Source of the DNA: Candidatus Ozemibacter sibiricus
GTDB taxonomy: Bacteria > Muiribacteriota > Ozemobacteria > Ozemobacterales > Ozemobacteraceae
Assembly: GCA_003327425.1 (NCBI GenBank)
Contig: QOQW01000016.1
Location: 1-64,000 of the forward strand
Reading direction: 5' to 3'
Length of the DNA stretch: 64,000 nt
Shown: piece after piece, positions 18,601 through 25,683 of the stretch
Layout of the letters: every line of letters begins with the position of its first letter
How positions within the stretch are numbered: the stretch's first letter is position 1
Notes under the pieces: generated by a model
Seen by the model: only the letters and a program-made list of their open reading frames with translations
The model's database searches: none
What the model was told of the DNA's origin: nothing
Position numbers and translations under genes: made by a program

Positions 18601-19490
18601 CCCCTGACATCGCCGGGCGTGGGGGAAGGGCCGATGCCATACTGGCGGTACCATGCCTGCAGCACGGCGGCTACGCGGGGAGATCGCACCACCGGCGGGC
18701 CGATCGGAGTGCCGCTGGCCGGTCCGTGGGCGATTGGGGCGGGCAGGAAGGCTGGCAGGACATGGCGGGGGCGCCAGCGGTCGGCCAGGAAGCGCAGTCC
18801 CGCGAGATGCCATTCTCCGGCCGGGGGGGTGAGCAGAACCAGGAAGGCGCCCAGAGGCCGGCCCTCGCATCGACAGATCTGCCAGACCACCTGGCCGTAC
18901 TTCTGTTTATGGATCACTGGGAGGGGAATGCCTTCGTAAGGTGCTTGCAGCATCGCTGGCAGGAATCCGAACCCGAACAATCCTCGCAGGCGGCTTTCCC
19001 AGGACTTGTCCATCATGGGGCCCCCGGTTTCGCTCTCGCTCTGGCGCAGGAGATCGGTGAGCAGCCGGGTCATCATCGTGCGTTGAGCCGTTGGCCAACG
19101 GGGCCCGGCCAGGGGAACGGGCGAGGCGTCGGTTCCGTGGTCGGGGGCGACCACGGCCCAGACCTGAATGGCGCCGCTCGGGGGCGGCAAATGGGCCGCC
19201 AGCCGCTTCGACAGGGAAGCCACCCGGGCGGCGAGGGGCCGATCAGGCTGGTCGATCTCTTCCCAGGTCTTCTTCAGGCGAGAGGCCAGGAAGAGGGCCG
19301 GGAACCCCGGGGCTGAGCCGGCGCGCAGGAGGCGGGCCGCCGGATCGGTCCGCTCGAGATATCGCCGTTCGGTGTCCTCCCGGTCGAGGCGGGCCTGCAG
19401 GTCGGCCTGGTACGCCAGGAAAGCCACGGGAAGGAAGGACAGGATCAGGGGCAACCACCAGCCACCCCGCCGGACATGGCTACCAGTCAT
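12627..19490 (-). CDS. Giant two-cassette membrane class III nucleotide cyclase
   Basis: About 2,287 residues, built from two similar halves. Each half has a TM helix, a large outside domain, two TM helices, a second outside domain, a TM helix, HAMP and a class III cyclase domain (CHD). Half 1: TMs ~10, ~350, ~375 and ~705, HAMP ~715-765, CHD ~790-955. A Pro/Ser-rich linker follows. Half 2: TMs ~1075, ~1620, ~1655 and ~1995, HAMP ~2010-2065, CHD ~2090-2280. In CHD1 both metal Asp are present (D806, D850), but Lys is R846 and the Asn/Arg pair is P927/A931. In CHD2 the first metal Asp is T2108, while D2152, K2148, T2219, N2226 and R2230 are intact. K/T specificity residues suggest a class IIIb adenylate cyclase. 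Residues ~1205-1380 resemble a DUF1349-type beta-sandwich (LDIG, GGGFDI, ITARF). AGGA lies directly before ATG 19496 but 6 nt before ATG 19490, which is therefore chosen. Confidence 0.8.
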   Translation of the reverse strand: MTGSHVRRGGWWLPLILSFLPVAFLAYQADLQARLDREDTERRYLERTDPAARLLRAGSAPGFPALFLASRLKKTWEEIDQPDRPLAARVASLSKRLAAHLPPPSGAIQVWAVVAPDHGTDASPVPLAGPRWPTAQRTMMTRLLTDLLRQSESETGGPMMDKSWESRLRGLFGFGFLPAMLQAPYEGIPLPVIHKQKYGQVVWQICRCEGRPLGAFLVLLTPPAGEWHLAGLRFLADRWRPRHVLPAFLPAPIAHGPASGTPIGPPVVRSPRVAAVLQAWYRQYGIGPSPTPGDVRGLPRLPWNGVDRLAERGDWWVRVCPLDPATGHLGVLLIRRPATGPGLLGWTARLASWVWVIAWTWIGGFRLREGRWPQPGIRGALFLWFAGLAALPVMAAIIAGTRHAQAHERNLQDELARTLGLRLDAFEEEIDGLAARQAAICRPLLNQTDRQGRTLADRLAAAPWTTASSSPVLDTLLHQVRAAGLDALAVVAFGPQGTTLMAGHLRVPTNTVPTLLGLLGRYWANDLRPNASAVAPASVPQRLFSLGSMIGGYGKNAAGNLERFWLGRLRYMGVGQPFWEAGRLRMVIGIIWDIAPTLRAMLQTTFRSGTDRLSRPLTGLAVFEQRGLGLEYLAGAGDTTDLRALAAAVRPGRPPARVLSHGRSLGLARVLADHPSFILAAQAPLAEIQARLRQERRELAALVAGLLLLLGLVGHRLATWLARPMVRMGQGLGAIADGDLTVRLAEAREDELGRMTLILDQMTAELRTRRDLTRFVAPQVLDVVAGGSLTAAAAGRRQPVTVLASDLRDFTTISETHPPEAVFQMLNAHLAAMAEAIQSQGGVVDRFIGDAIVAVFYGPDATARERRALAAARAMRQAHLALQAGRARAGAFLYEIGIGLDSGEVVAGVLGDGEVRLDFTVLGEVVPLAAALESCSRQGTATRIVVSDAIRQRHPEEEFLPVADHAWELRHLTPPLPRPALAPSDSCPALHLAVPPRSIANADSPRPPARIPDPGGDPSLSAPSIPLVSPSPARSPTHAPSLASAHPADAPTARPSAAAAGVLVIWLLTGLCLGGGWLRWQKARQDRDRQVVESLLEADLEEVARLADPELAPTIRLQRAFPLLLPAVPPAPTSHDRGGIPPPLARRLTAAHRQIPGLSWAYASFHIAADPALATVSPVILGTDPTALASLPSSPSEACWEGLDIGGAHPPGQLITLPGGGWQVMGGGFDIDATWDDFFFAFRSDRFPGITARFTLPTDPTGAPRGQVGLMVRQGLTGDAACVALMARRGEILTARRAEEAAAMRPEGVPPPDRVRTASPEIWLRLLPGPDRLFGYGSVDGLEWHELGSWPFELSTDPAWGIALCANHAPFRGPLASWTTLVLGGAPLPAAARTDLRLFLPTLWVNLVTRLGFEIPIPSDLQRWVERRGGPFTGLYSQTIDHLRRRLMTAYDSPMNDVPRRWFITPILEEPDLLHPDDPIYRRASRSAGTLRYDPRREMAGRDIMRRLRGLLVLMVPPDQAPKALTMTQILRQWARRGALGVWSPTPPSPGQQVTNQFPRQAVTGGGPPRPWNTGLLAVATASELIFHRIPPGTLASESVWLARPKPPPTIPRVIGGLAALAWLAGGLWFLRYWRSGPERTFLPLSRQLLGGFLLAIFPTLVIAIAILDQSRAEHLTRQEGDSQETLFVRAAALEAATDLTRATTRALFRATFHPCVFASGVPQAGSEATNRLAETLPTLWRHLTLLGLPLLDLSVAPTQGQGAMFDPTRPVPATKDPRLLATRYLARTGARSLGWGEDQEPSSRPGAPDQEMLIGSELEKEYEDVGLTLGLDQVGRFFLAPDQLSTWSSSQGTNDHTYTTLIPGASRPPLGVMLTWRTMPEFHSFYYHLLQPRYDAPVRWSLIKSNAPAFRKARPVDSLRADPGQPFLTHEWLRLTPPADHRLALTAQRRRTAVLEERGHGSTRTLALAIPLRQLNDNIVIGTLRLGRILERVNREFLLQGALLVGILVLTIWLATLVTDRFLTPMHRLAAAAQRIAAGDYSPRLPLGDGGEFDALATAFNRMAEEAAQGRLLGRFVSEATLTTLREGRSAEARAGQSREAFVLFVTLTGFKDLLAERDPQSIVSLLNRALAAAGRHIRAAGGDIDKFIGDKLLAFFPITGTTPPAATLAQALHAAATLRQRLPVEIPDLPGPPALGLTRGPVLFGLLGTPSVRLEMTILGDTVNLASRLADLAARSGGGLVTDGAVADLVAATPDLAAAFPGRRLAETRVKGKRREVEIFRFDTA

Positions 19491-19837
19491 GGCCATTCCT
19501 GGTGGTGGTTCGGAAACGAGTGGGGGAGGCAAGTCTGGTGACTCGGTCAGCGGGTGGGTTCGCCGCAGACGAGCAGCCCTCGGCCATCACTTCGGTCATC
19601 ACCCCGGTCATCGCTGCGCACCGCTGGGGTGAATGCCTGTTCTGTTCAGACCCGGCCAGGGAGGGGAGCCTTTCGCCTTCGCGGGTGATCCGTGGCGAGC
19701 CAGGGCGGGGGCAGGCAGCTTCGCCGGTGGGGTCATGATCGGGGGACGTCCTGGAGCACCCGGAGCGGTCGGCTGGGGTGGCGCCTCCCGGGTTCTCGTA
19801 CCACCCTGGCTGGCCGGGGCCGCCAACCGGCGGTCAT
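19491..19837. other. Intergenic region without recognisable gene
   Basis: This gap of about 350 bp lies between the start of the cyclase gene and the end of sppA, both on the minus strand. It should hold the cyclase promoter. Short open frames here (for example 72 codons at 19608-19826, minus) are Pro/Ala-rich, lack a ribosome-binding site and look like chance. I see no clear -10/-35 pair, RNA gene or repeat. Confidence 0.5.
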
Positions 19838-20860
19838 CTACTTCCCGATCGAGAATTGGTATTTGATCGCCGGCACCTGGTGAGCCGCCATCTGGGCCTC
19901 CAGCCAGGCCAGAAAGGCGGGGGCCCCGGAATGCATCTCGACCAGGTCGCCGAGCAGTTCGGCGAGCCCCTTCTTGGCTTTGCGTCTGACCAGTTTGGCC
20001 GTTTTGAGGCCGGCCAGCTCGGCCGCCTTGGCCAGGGCGTCCTCGCGATAGCCGATGCCGTCGATCAAGCCGTTGGCCAGGGCCTGTTCCGCGGTATAGA
20101 GCGAGCCGTCGGCCAGTTTGGTGATCTCTTGGGGGCTCTTGCCACGGGCCGCGGCGACGATGGCGATGAAGCGGTCGTGCATGCCGTCGATGATCGACAT
20201 CAGCATGCGATGCTCCTCTTCGGTCATTTCCCGGAACGGGGACAGCACGTCTTTCTTGGGCGTCCGTTCGGACTTGAGCGCGATATGCCGGAACCCGATC
20301 ATGTCGGCGAGTTTTTCGATGTTGGCGGTCTGCATGATGACGCCGATGCTGCCCAAAACCGAGGTGGGATGGGCGAAGATCTTGTCGCCGGCGCAGGCGA
20401 CGTAGTAGCCGCCCGACGCCCCGAGCTGGCCGATCAGGGTGACGATGGGCTTCTTGCGTGCCTTCAGCTTGGACAATTTGTGATGGATGATATCGGACGC
20501 GGTGACCTCGCCGCCAGGCGAGTTGACCTCGAGCAGGACGGCCTTGACCCGGTCGAGTTTGAGGGCGGCTTCGAGGTCTTTGTCGAGGCGGTCCATCAGG
20601 CTGCGCTTGAATTCGAACGGGGTGGGATCGTCGTCGTCGCCCATGGTGATGGTGCCGTTGATCCTGATCAGCAGCACCTCGTCGGTGGCGTCGCGATCGC
20701 CTTCGACATACTCGGTGCGATACTTGGCCTCGTCACGGGGGTTGGGGCCCAGGTTGAACAGGTCGAACAGCCCCTGGGCGGCGGCTGGCCGCGGAACCAG
20801 GAGCGAGCCGATGGTGGCGAGGGCCAGACAGAGCAGCAGGGAAGCGGCGGAGCGGTTCAT
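19838..20860 (-). CDS. sppA: Signal peptide peptidase SppA-like serine protease (S49)
   Basis: A 340-residue S49-family protease with an N-terminal signal peptide or anchor (MNRSAASLLLCLALATIGSL, possible cut at AAAQ). ClpP-fold features are VLLEVNSPGGEVTASD near residue 110 and LGASGGYYVACAGDKIFAHP near 143, whose Ser is the predicted nucleophile. SVLGSIGVIM follows, then the KKDVLSPFREMTEEE segment with the Lys region of short SppA proteins. It degrades leftover signal peptides in or outside the membrane. ATG 20860 is preceded by AAGGAG at 7 nt spacing; the open frame continues upstream without a better start. It lies 64 nt after the OYE gene and is probably co-transcribed with it. Confidence 0.88.
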   Translation of the reverse strand: MNRSAASLLLCLALATIGSLLVPRPAAAQGLFDLFNLGPNPRDEAKYRTEYVEGDRDATDEVLLIRINGTITMGDDDDPTPFEFKRSLMDRLDKDLEAALKLDRVKAVLLEVNSPGGEVTASDIIHHKLSKLKARKKPIVTLIGQLGASGGYYVACAGDKIFAHPTSVLGSIGVIMQTANIEKLADMIGFRHIALKSERTPKKDVLSPFREMTEEEHRMLMSIIDGMHDRFIAIVAAARGKSPQEITKLADGSLYTAEQALANGLIDGIGYREDALAKAAELAGLKTAKLVRRKAKKGLAELLGDLVEMHSGAPAFLAWLEAQMAAHQVPAIKYQFSIGK

Positions 20861-20924
20861 GTGATTCTCCTTGCGGTGGGGAAACGGGCGGACCCGCCGA
20901 TGAGGGGAGCGGGTCTCGTCGAGT

Positions 20925-22022
20925 TCACTCATTCCAGGTCGGACGGCTGGCGCCGTCGGGGCAGCCCCGGCTGTGGAACCGACAGCGGGGGCAGAGCAGG
21001 CATTCGCGGACCGGGTTGCGGTCGAGGCCCTGGGCCTTCTGGATCCAGGCGGGGTCGCGCAGGAGCATGCGGCCGAGCACGATGAGGTGGGCATCGCGGT
21101 TGGCGATGATCTCATGGGCGAGGGTAGGAAATTGGATCTTGCCGGCCACCGCGACCGGGATCGACACAGCTTCGCGGATATCACGGGCGTCATCGCGGAA
21201 GACGCCGTACGGGGTGGCGGGGCCGACCAGCGATTCCGGGCCGTGCAACGAGGCATACATCCCGCCGGAAACGCTGATCAGATCGGCGCCCGCTCCTTCC
21301 AGGCCTTTGGCCAGCAGGCAGGAGGCCTGCAGGGTGAGGCCGCGCGGCAGGTAGTCGCGCGCCGACAGGCGGTAGGAGATGAGGAGGTCAGGGAACGCGC
21401 GCCGGATCGACTGGACCACCTCGAGCGGGAAGCGGCTGGCGGCGTGGCGCTGCAGGCCGTATTCGTCATCCCGCTGGTTGGTCAGGGGCGACACGAACTG
21501 GTGCAGCAGGTAGCCATGCGCGCCATGGAGTTCGACGCCGGCGAACCCGGCGTCCTGGGCGAGGCGGGCGCTGTCGGTGAACTTCCGCACCAGATCTTTG
21601 ATCTCCTGCGGGTGGAGGGCACGGACGGGCCGATCGAGGACGGGGCACGGAATGGGCGAGGGCGCGACCATCTGGGTGTGTTCCCGCGAAGGGAGGCCCT
21701 GGCGGCCCGCATGGTGCAACTGCAGGAGGGGGATGGCGCCGCGTTCGCGAATCGTTTCGGCCAGTTGCCGCAGCCCGGGCAGCGCTTCTTCGCTGTAGGC
21801 GTTCAGCTCGCGCGACCAGCCCGGCCCCTCGGGAGAGATAACCGCGGCCTCCGCCACCACCATGCCGACGCCGGTCAGCGTGAGGTGCCGGTAATAGGCC
21901 AGCATGGTTTCGGTGACCAGGCCGCGTTTGTCGGCATACTGCGTCGCCATCGGGGCGGCCACGAAGCGGTTCTTGAGCGTATAGCCCCGCAAAGACAAGG
22001 GCTCGAAGGGATTGGGCGGCAT
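20925..22022 (-). CDS. NADH:flavin oxidoreductase, old yellow enzyme family
   Basis: A 365-residue FMN-dependent TIM-barrel oxidoreductase. Family signatures are FEPLSLRGYTLKNRFVAAPM at the N-terminus, LLQLHHAGRQ near residue 100, GFAGVELHGAHGYLLHQFVSP near 160 and HLIVLGRMLLRDP near 315. It probably reduces activated C=C bonds of enones or enoyl compounds using NAD(P)H. The C-terminus carries four closely spaced Cys (CLLCPRC...C), resembling the Fe-S binding motif of the larger 2,4-dienoyl-CoA reductase-type members. The FAD/NAD(P) domains that normally follow in those proteins are absent. The substrate cannot be read from the sequence. It is divergent from the DUF2156 gene. Confidence 0.85.
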   Translation of the reverse strand: MPPNPFEPLSLRGYTLKNRFVAAPMATQYADKRGLVTETMLAYYRHLTLTGVGMVVAEAAVISPEGPGWSRELNAYSEEALPGLRQLAETIRERGAIPLLQLHHAGRQGLPSREHTQMVAPSPIPCPVLDRPVRALHPQEIKDLVRKFTDSARLAQDAGFAGVELHGAHGYLLHQFVSPLTNQRDDEYGLQRHAASRFPLEVVQSIRRAFPDLLISYRLSARDYLPRGLTLQASCLLAKGLEGAGADLISVSGGMYASLHGPESLVGPATPYGVFRDDARDIREAVSIPVAVAGKIQFPTLAHEIIANRDAHLIVLGRMLLRDPAWIQKAQGLDRNPVRECLLCPRCRFHSRGCPDGASRPTWNE

Positions 22023-22176
22023 GCTGGCATGATACTGGAGGCCCCAGGGGAGGTCAAGACGGCCGGGAGCAAGGAAGATGCCCTCTGGCTAGCGCGGGAT
22101 GCGCCTTGGCTCCACACCCCGCCACGCATTCCGCGGGGTCGACGGGGAAAATGCCGGGGCCGGGGCGTCCCGCAGG

Positions 22177-22206
22177 TTGGATCAGGTGGGCGAGCTATGG
22201 TAGGAT
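22177..22206 (+). promoter_or_regulatory. Weak candidate promoter for the DUF2156 operon
   Basis: TTGGAT (22177-22182) and TAGGAT (22201-22206) are spaced 18 bp apart. The -10-like box lies only 9 nt before the ATG at 22216, so an mRNA starting here would be nearly leaderless. AGGA within the same box could instead act as the ribosome-binding site of a longer transcript; both cannot apply at once. Confidence 0.25.
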
Positions 22207-22215
22207 GCCTCATCC

Positions 22216-23115
22216 ATGAATGCCTTGCCGACCTTTCCCGCCTCGGTGCCTCTGGGGTTCGAGCACCAGCCCCTGATCGCGGGCCTCTTGGCTCGGAAGG
22301 GCATCCATTCCTCGGATTTCGCCTTCTACAACCTTTGGGGTTGGTACCTCGAAAAGCCGACGCAGATCAGCCGCTTCGGCGACCATCTGATCCTGGTGGT
22401 CGAAGGCCCGGGTGGGGCCTGTCTGGCTCTGCCTCCGCTGGGGGAAGGCCCGATCCGCGGCGCGCTGGAAGCGCTGCTTGCCCAGATGGCCGTGCGCGGA
22501 TGTCCGCTGACGCTGTCCTACGTTCCGACCATCATCAAGGAGGAGATCGTCGCGGCGGTGCCGGGATGCCGATGCGAGCCGCAGCGCAGCGATTTCGACT
22601 ACCTCTATGATCGTACTGAGCTGGCCGAGCTGGCCGGTCGCAAGTTCCACCAGAAGAAGAATTTCGTCAATCGCGTCCAGGACGAGCTGCGACCGGTCGT
22701 CGAGCGTATGACACCCGCCCATGCCGACGAGGTGCAGGCCTACCTCGATCAGTGGTATGCCGCCTTTCCCGCCACCGATGAGACGGTCAAGATCGAAGCG
22801 CTGGCCGCCCGGCGGGCGCTGCCCCACCTCGACCGGATGGGCGGCCTGGGAATCCTGGTGCGGGTGGATGGCCGCCTGGCCGGGGTCTCCTTCGCCTCCC
22901 CGGTGCATCCCGGCTGCTGGGTGGTGACCCTCGAGAAGGCCGAGCGCAGCTACAAGGGGTTGTACCAGTTCCTGAACTGGGCCCTGGTCAACCGCCTGCC
23001 GCCCGACGTCACCCTCATCAATCGCGAAACCGATCTGGGCATCGAAGGATTGCGGACGGCCAAGCTGAGCTACCACCCGTGCGGCTTCGAGGAGAAATTC
23101 ACGATATGGTTCTGA
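22216..23115 (+). CDS. DUF2156 (phosphatidylglycerol lysyltransferase C-terminal-like) protein
   Basis: A 299-residue protein of the DUF2156 / LPG-synthase-C family, which has tandem GNAT-like folds. Seen are an N-terminal FAFYNLWGW segment, DYLYDRTELAELAGRKFHQK near residue 130, which is typical of the family, and VTLINRETDLGIEGLRTAK near the C-terminus. The membrane domain of MprF-type enzymes is absent, so this is a soluble form. Related proteins use aminoacyl-tRNA or acyl donors; the substrate here is unknown. The last codons overlap the start of a lipoprotein gene, so the two are translationally coupled. Confidence 0.75.
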   Translation: MNALPTFPASVPLGFEHQPLIAGLLARKGIHSSDFAFYNLWGWYLEKPTQISRFGDHLILVVEGPGGACLALPPLGEGPIRGALEALLAQMAVRGCPLTLSYVPTIIKEEIVAAVPGCRCEPQRSDFDYLYDRTELAELAGRKFHQKKNFVNRVQDELRPVVERMTPAHADEVQAYLDQWYAAFPATDETVKIEALAARRALPHLDRMGGLGILVRVDGRLAGVSFASPVHPGCWVVTLEKAERSYKGLYQFLNWALVNRLPPDVTLINRETDLGIEGLRTAKLSYHPCGFEEKFTIWF

Positions 23116-23690
23116 CCGGGCGAATCGGGGTCGTCCTGCTCCTGTGGGTGCTGACCACGTGCGGATTGGCCGGGTGCGGCGGCGAGCACACCGTCCCCGT
23201 GCCGGTCGAGAAAATGGGGCCGACCGCCGAGCCGGCCGAATCGATGGCGCTCGATGTCGATGCCCGCGGCTACGTCAACGGGGTCTTCCAGCCTGGCAAC
23301 ACCGATGTGAAAGGGTACTACCAGTATCCGGTGTCGTATACCGGCGCCTGGGATCTCATTCAGACCAACGCGCGGCAGAACTGGTTCCTGGCCATGTCGG
23401 TGGCCACGGGCTCGCGGGTCGACATCGTCGGCACCATGACCCGGGTCATCTTCGACTTCTGGGACCACCGCCAGTATGCCGATGCCGGTCGGGTCTCCTT
23501 CTGGCTCGACGGGGTGAAAGTGGGGGAATTCGACCTGGCCCGCACGGCTGCCACCGGGCAGGCCATCATGGATTACATGGTCTACACCGGCAAGACGACC
23601 CTGGCGACCGTCTCGATGCGGCTCGAATCAGGCCGGGCCGTCATCGCCGGTTACCGTTTCATCTTCCCGCCGATCGTGGTGAACCGGTGA
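23106..23690 (+). CDS. Lipoprotein of unknown function
   Basis: A 194-residue protein with a lipoprotein signal: basic start, hydrophobic GVVLLLWVLTTC, and lipobox LAGC, with the modified Cys near residue 22. The mature part (~100-190) looks like a beta-sandwich, with segments such as RVSFWLDGVKVGEFDLA and TLATVSMRLESGRAVIAGY. I do not recognise a named family. It overlaps the DUF2156 gene by 10 nt upstream and the ankyrin gene by 4 nt downstream (GTGA), so the three form a tight operon. Confidence 0.65.
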   Translation: MVLTGRIGVVLLLWVLTTCGLAGCGGEHTVPVPVEKMGPTAEPAESMALDVDARGYVNGVFQPGNTDVKGYYQYPVSYTGAWDLIQTNARQNWFLAMSVATGSRVDIVGTMTRVIFDFWDHRQYADAGRVSFWLDGVKVGEFDLARTAATGQAIMDYMVYTGKTTLATVSMRLESGRAVIAGYRFIFPPIVVNR

Positions 23691-24979
23691 GCGGTTTCTG
23701 GAAGGCGTTGGGCTTCCTTCTTCCCGAGGAAATCTTCCCCGCGGTGCGGGTCGGCGACCTCGAGCTGGTCAAGAAGATCGTGCGGGCGCATCCGCCGGCG
23801 GCGGTGCTGTCCCATCCCACCTATGGCACGCCCTTGCATGCCGCCATCGCTGAGGGCAAGGCCGAGATCGCCGCGTTCCTGCTCGAGGCGGGCGCCGATC
23901 CCCGTCAGAAGGATGCGGCCGGGATGACCGCGGTGCATCTCGCCGCGACGCGAGGCGATCGGGCCATCCTCCAGCACCTGGTGGAGGCGGGCGCCTCGCT
24001 CGAGGAGCGCGACCCCGCCGGGCAGACGCCCTTGCATCTGGCGGCGGCGGCCGGCCGCAAGGAAGCGGTGGCCTTCCTCCTCGGGCGGAAGGTGCCGGTC
24101 GATCTGCTCGATCCCGCCGACGAATCGCCGTTGTTCAAGGCCGTGCGCAACGGGCATCTCGAGGTGGTCCGGCTGCTGCTCGACCGCGGCGCCGAACTGG
24201 ATCGGGACAACAAAGCCGGCCAGACCCCCTTGCTGGTGGCCGCCGCCAGCGGTCAGGAACGGATGCTGCAGTTCCTGATCGATCGCGGTGCCGACGTGCT
24301 GGCGGTCGACCGCAAGGCGAAGGGCATCCTGCATGCCCTGGCGGCCCGCGGCACCCGCGATCTGATCAGCCTGGCCCTGCGTCACGGGGCCGATCTCGCC
24401 TGGCGGGACGCCGATGGCGAGACCCCGTTGCATCATGCGGTCTTCATGGGAAACTCCGAGCTGGTGGAATATTTCCTGGTCCGCGGGGCGGCTCCCGATG
24501 CGCAAGATGAGGAAGGCTGGGCGCCCCTGCACTGGGCGGCCTGGCGGAAGGACCGCCGCTGTGCCGAGATCTTGCTGGGGCGCGGGGCCGATCCCAACCT
24601 GCGCAATCGGGCCGGCCGGACGCCGTTGCATCTGGCGGTGCTGCTGGGGGCCGATGCGACGTTCCTGGCCTTTTTGCTGGAACGCGGAGCCGATCCCGCG
24701 CTGGCCGATGCGGCCGGGGCCACCCCGCGCGATCTGGCGATGCGGCATGGCCTGCCCTGGCCGGTGACGCCGGGGCGGGTCTCTTCCACCTCGGCGCCCC
24801 CGTCGGCGTCTTTGGCTCCTTTGCCCTCTGCCTCTGCCTCTCCCTCTCCCTCGGCGCCTCCATCGTCGGTCGCCGGCTCCGAGGCTGCTCCCGCTGCTGC
24901 CGAGGTCGCTGGCCAGGCGGCTCCGCCCGAGCCCCTGGCCGGATCGGCTCCTCCGCCTCCCGACTCGCCAGGAAGCTGA
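23687..24979 (+). CDS. Ankyrin-repeat protein with low-complexity tail
   Basis: A 430-residue protein starting at GTG 23687 inside the previous stop. Residues ~15-365 form about ten ankyrin repeats with the pattern G-x-TPLHxAAxxG...LLxxGADP. There is no signal peptide, so the protein is probably cytoplasmic and mediates protein-protein contacts. The last ~65 residues are almost only Ser, Pro and Ala, partly encoded by a CCTCTS hexamer microsatellite. Coupling to a lipoprotein gene and a DUF2156 gene suggests a shared envelope-related role, but no partner can be named. Confidence 0.8.
   Translation: MSGFWKALGFLLPEEIFPAVRVGDLELVKKIVRAHPPAAVLSHPTYGTPLHAAIAEGKAEIAAFLLEAGADPRQKDAAGMTAVHLAATRGDRAILQHLVEAGASLEERDPAGQTPLHLAAAAGRKEAVAFLLGRKVPVDLLDPADESPLFKAVRNGHLEVVRLLLDRGAELDRDNKAGQTPLLVAAASGQERMLQFLIDRGADVLAVDRKAKGILHALAARGTRDLISLALRHGADLAWRDADGETPLHHAVFMGNSELVEYFLVRGAAPDAQDEEGWAPLHWAAWRKDRRCAEILLGRGADPNLRNRAGRTPLHLAVLLGADATFLAFLLERGADPALADAAGATPRDLAMRHGLPWPVTPGRVSSTSAPPSASLAPLPSASASPSPSAPPSSVAGSEAAPAAAEVAGQAAPPEPLAGSAPPPPDSPGS
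24825..24854 (+). repeat. Hexanucleotide microsatellite inside the ankyrin gene
   Basis: Five tandem CCTCTG/CCTCTC/CCTCGG units encode the SASASPSPSA part of the tail. The unit length is a multiple of three, so slippage would change tail length without a frameshift. Confidence 0.7.
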
Positions 24980-25122
24980 GGCGGCAGGGGCCCTCGGCCG
25001 GCGATGGTCGAGTGGCTCACTGGGACTGGTCTGCCCAGAAGCCGCAAGAAACCGCCAGCGGGCGAAGCCGCGGACAACGCTGGCACGGAATCGAGGAGCG
25101 GCCGTCGAGGCAGGAGCCCTGA

Positions 25123-25470
25123 TCAGGACAGCTCGGCGATGGCGGCGGCTTCGGTGTCAGCCACCATCGCAAAGCTGAGGATGCCCGTGTTGCGGAACAC
25201 GGTCATGGCGATCTTGCTCAGCCCGACCATGACGAGCTGGCCGCCGCGATGTTCGACGATGTTCTCGGCCATCTCGAAGAGGGCGGCCACCCCCTGGCTG
25301 TTGATGACAGGGGCCCCTTCCAGGTTCAGCACGAATTTCCGGCAGCCTTGCGAGAAGCCGTGTTCGACGGCTTCGGCCACTGCTTCGGCGCCGATGCCAT
25401 CGAGATAACCGTTGACCCGGATGGTCAGGATTCCCTGGTCGAGGTGGGTCGTTAGATGGAATGGCGACAT
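25123..25470 (-). CDS. STAS-domain protein, anti-sigma factor antagonist-like
   Basis: A 115-residue single STAS domain. It has the strand pattern LTIRVNGYLDGIGAE, KFVLNLEGAPVINSQGVAAL and GQLVMVGLS of the SpoIIAA/RsbV family. The Ser of INSQG aligns with the regulatory phospho-Ser of DSSG-type motifs, so it may be controlled by a partner-switching kinase. No kinase, phosphatase or sigma gene is adjacent. ATG 25470 fits the domain boundary; the open frame extends upstream without domain content. A 143-bp gap separates it from the convergent ankyrin gene. Confidence 0.8.
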   Translation of the reverse strand: MSPFHLTTHLDQGILTIRVNGYLDGIGAEAVAEAVEHGFSQGCRKFVLNLEGAPVINSQGVAALFEMAENIVEHRGGQLVMVGLSKIAMTVFRNTGILSFAMVADTEAAAIAELS

Positions 25471-25612
25471 TGCCGGTGGCGTCCTTTCCGCCAGGGCGCA
25501 GACGCGGCGCCCGGCCTCTCGCATTCTAGCACACCCCCGCTCCGTGCCAAAACACCGGGGAAGGACTCTGGAACCGGAACGGCTCGCTCCCGGAGCCAAG
25601 AGAACGAAGGAC

Positions 25613-25641
25613 TTGGCGCCGGAGCGTTTTTCCTATACCTT
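25613..25641 (+). promoter_or_regulatory. Candidate promoter for the alpha/beta hydrolase gene
   Basis: TTGGCG (25613-25618) and TACCTT (25636-25641) are spaced 17 bp apart, about 43 bp upstream of the ATG, in an otherwise GC-rich divergent gap of about 210 bp. Confidence 0.35.
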
Positions 25642-25683
25642 GGCTGTCGCAGGATCATTCCCCCGGGTCGAGGATGGCGACAG

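Noticed and set aside
16842-19316. An 824-codon plus-strand frame within the cyclase gene
   Set aside because: Antisense to the first cassette; no recognisable motif and Gly/Gln/Arg-rich composition.
12627-19490. Possibility that the giant cyclase is two genes fused by a sequencing error
   Set aside because: The frame is continuous through a Pro/Ser-rich linker, there is no internal ribosome-binding site plus start before the second TM, and the complementary active-site losses make sense only for one chain or an obligate pair. Not fully excluded.
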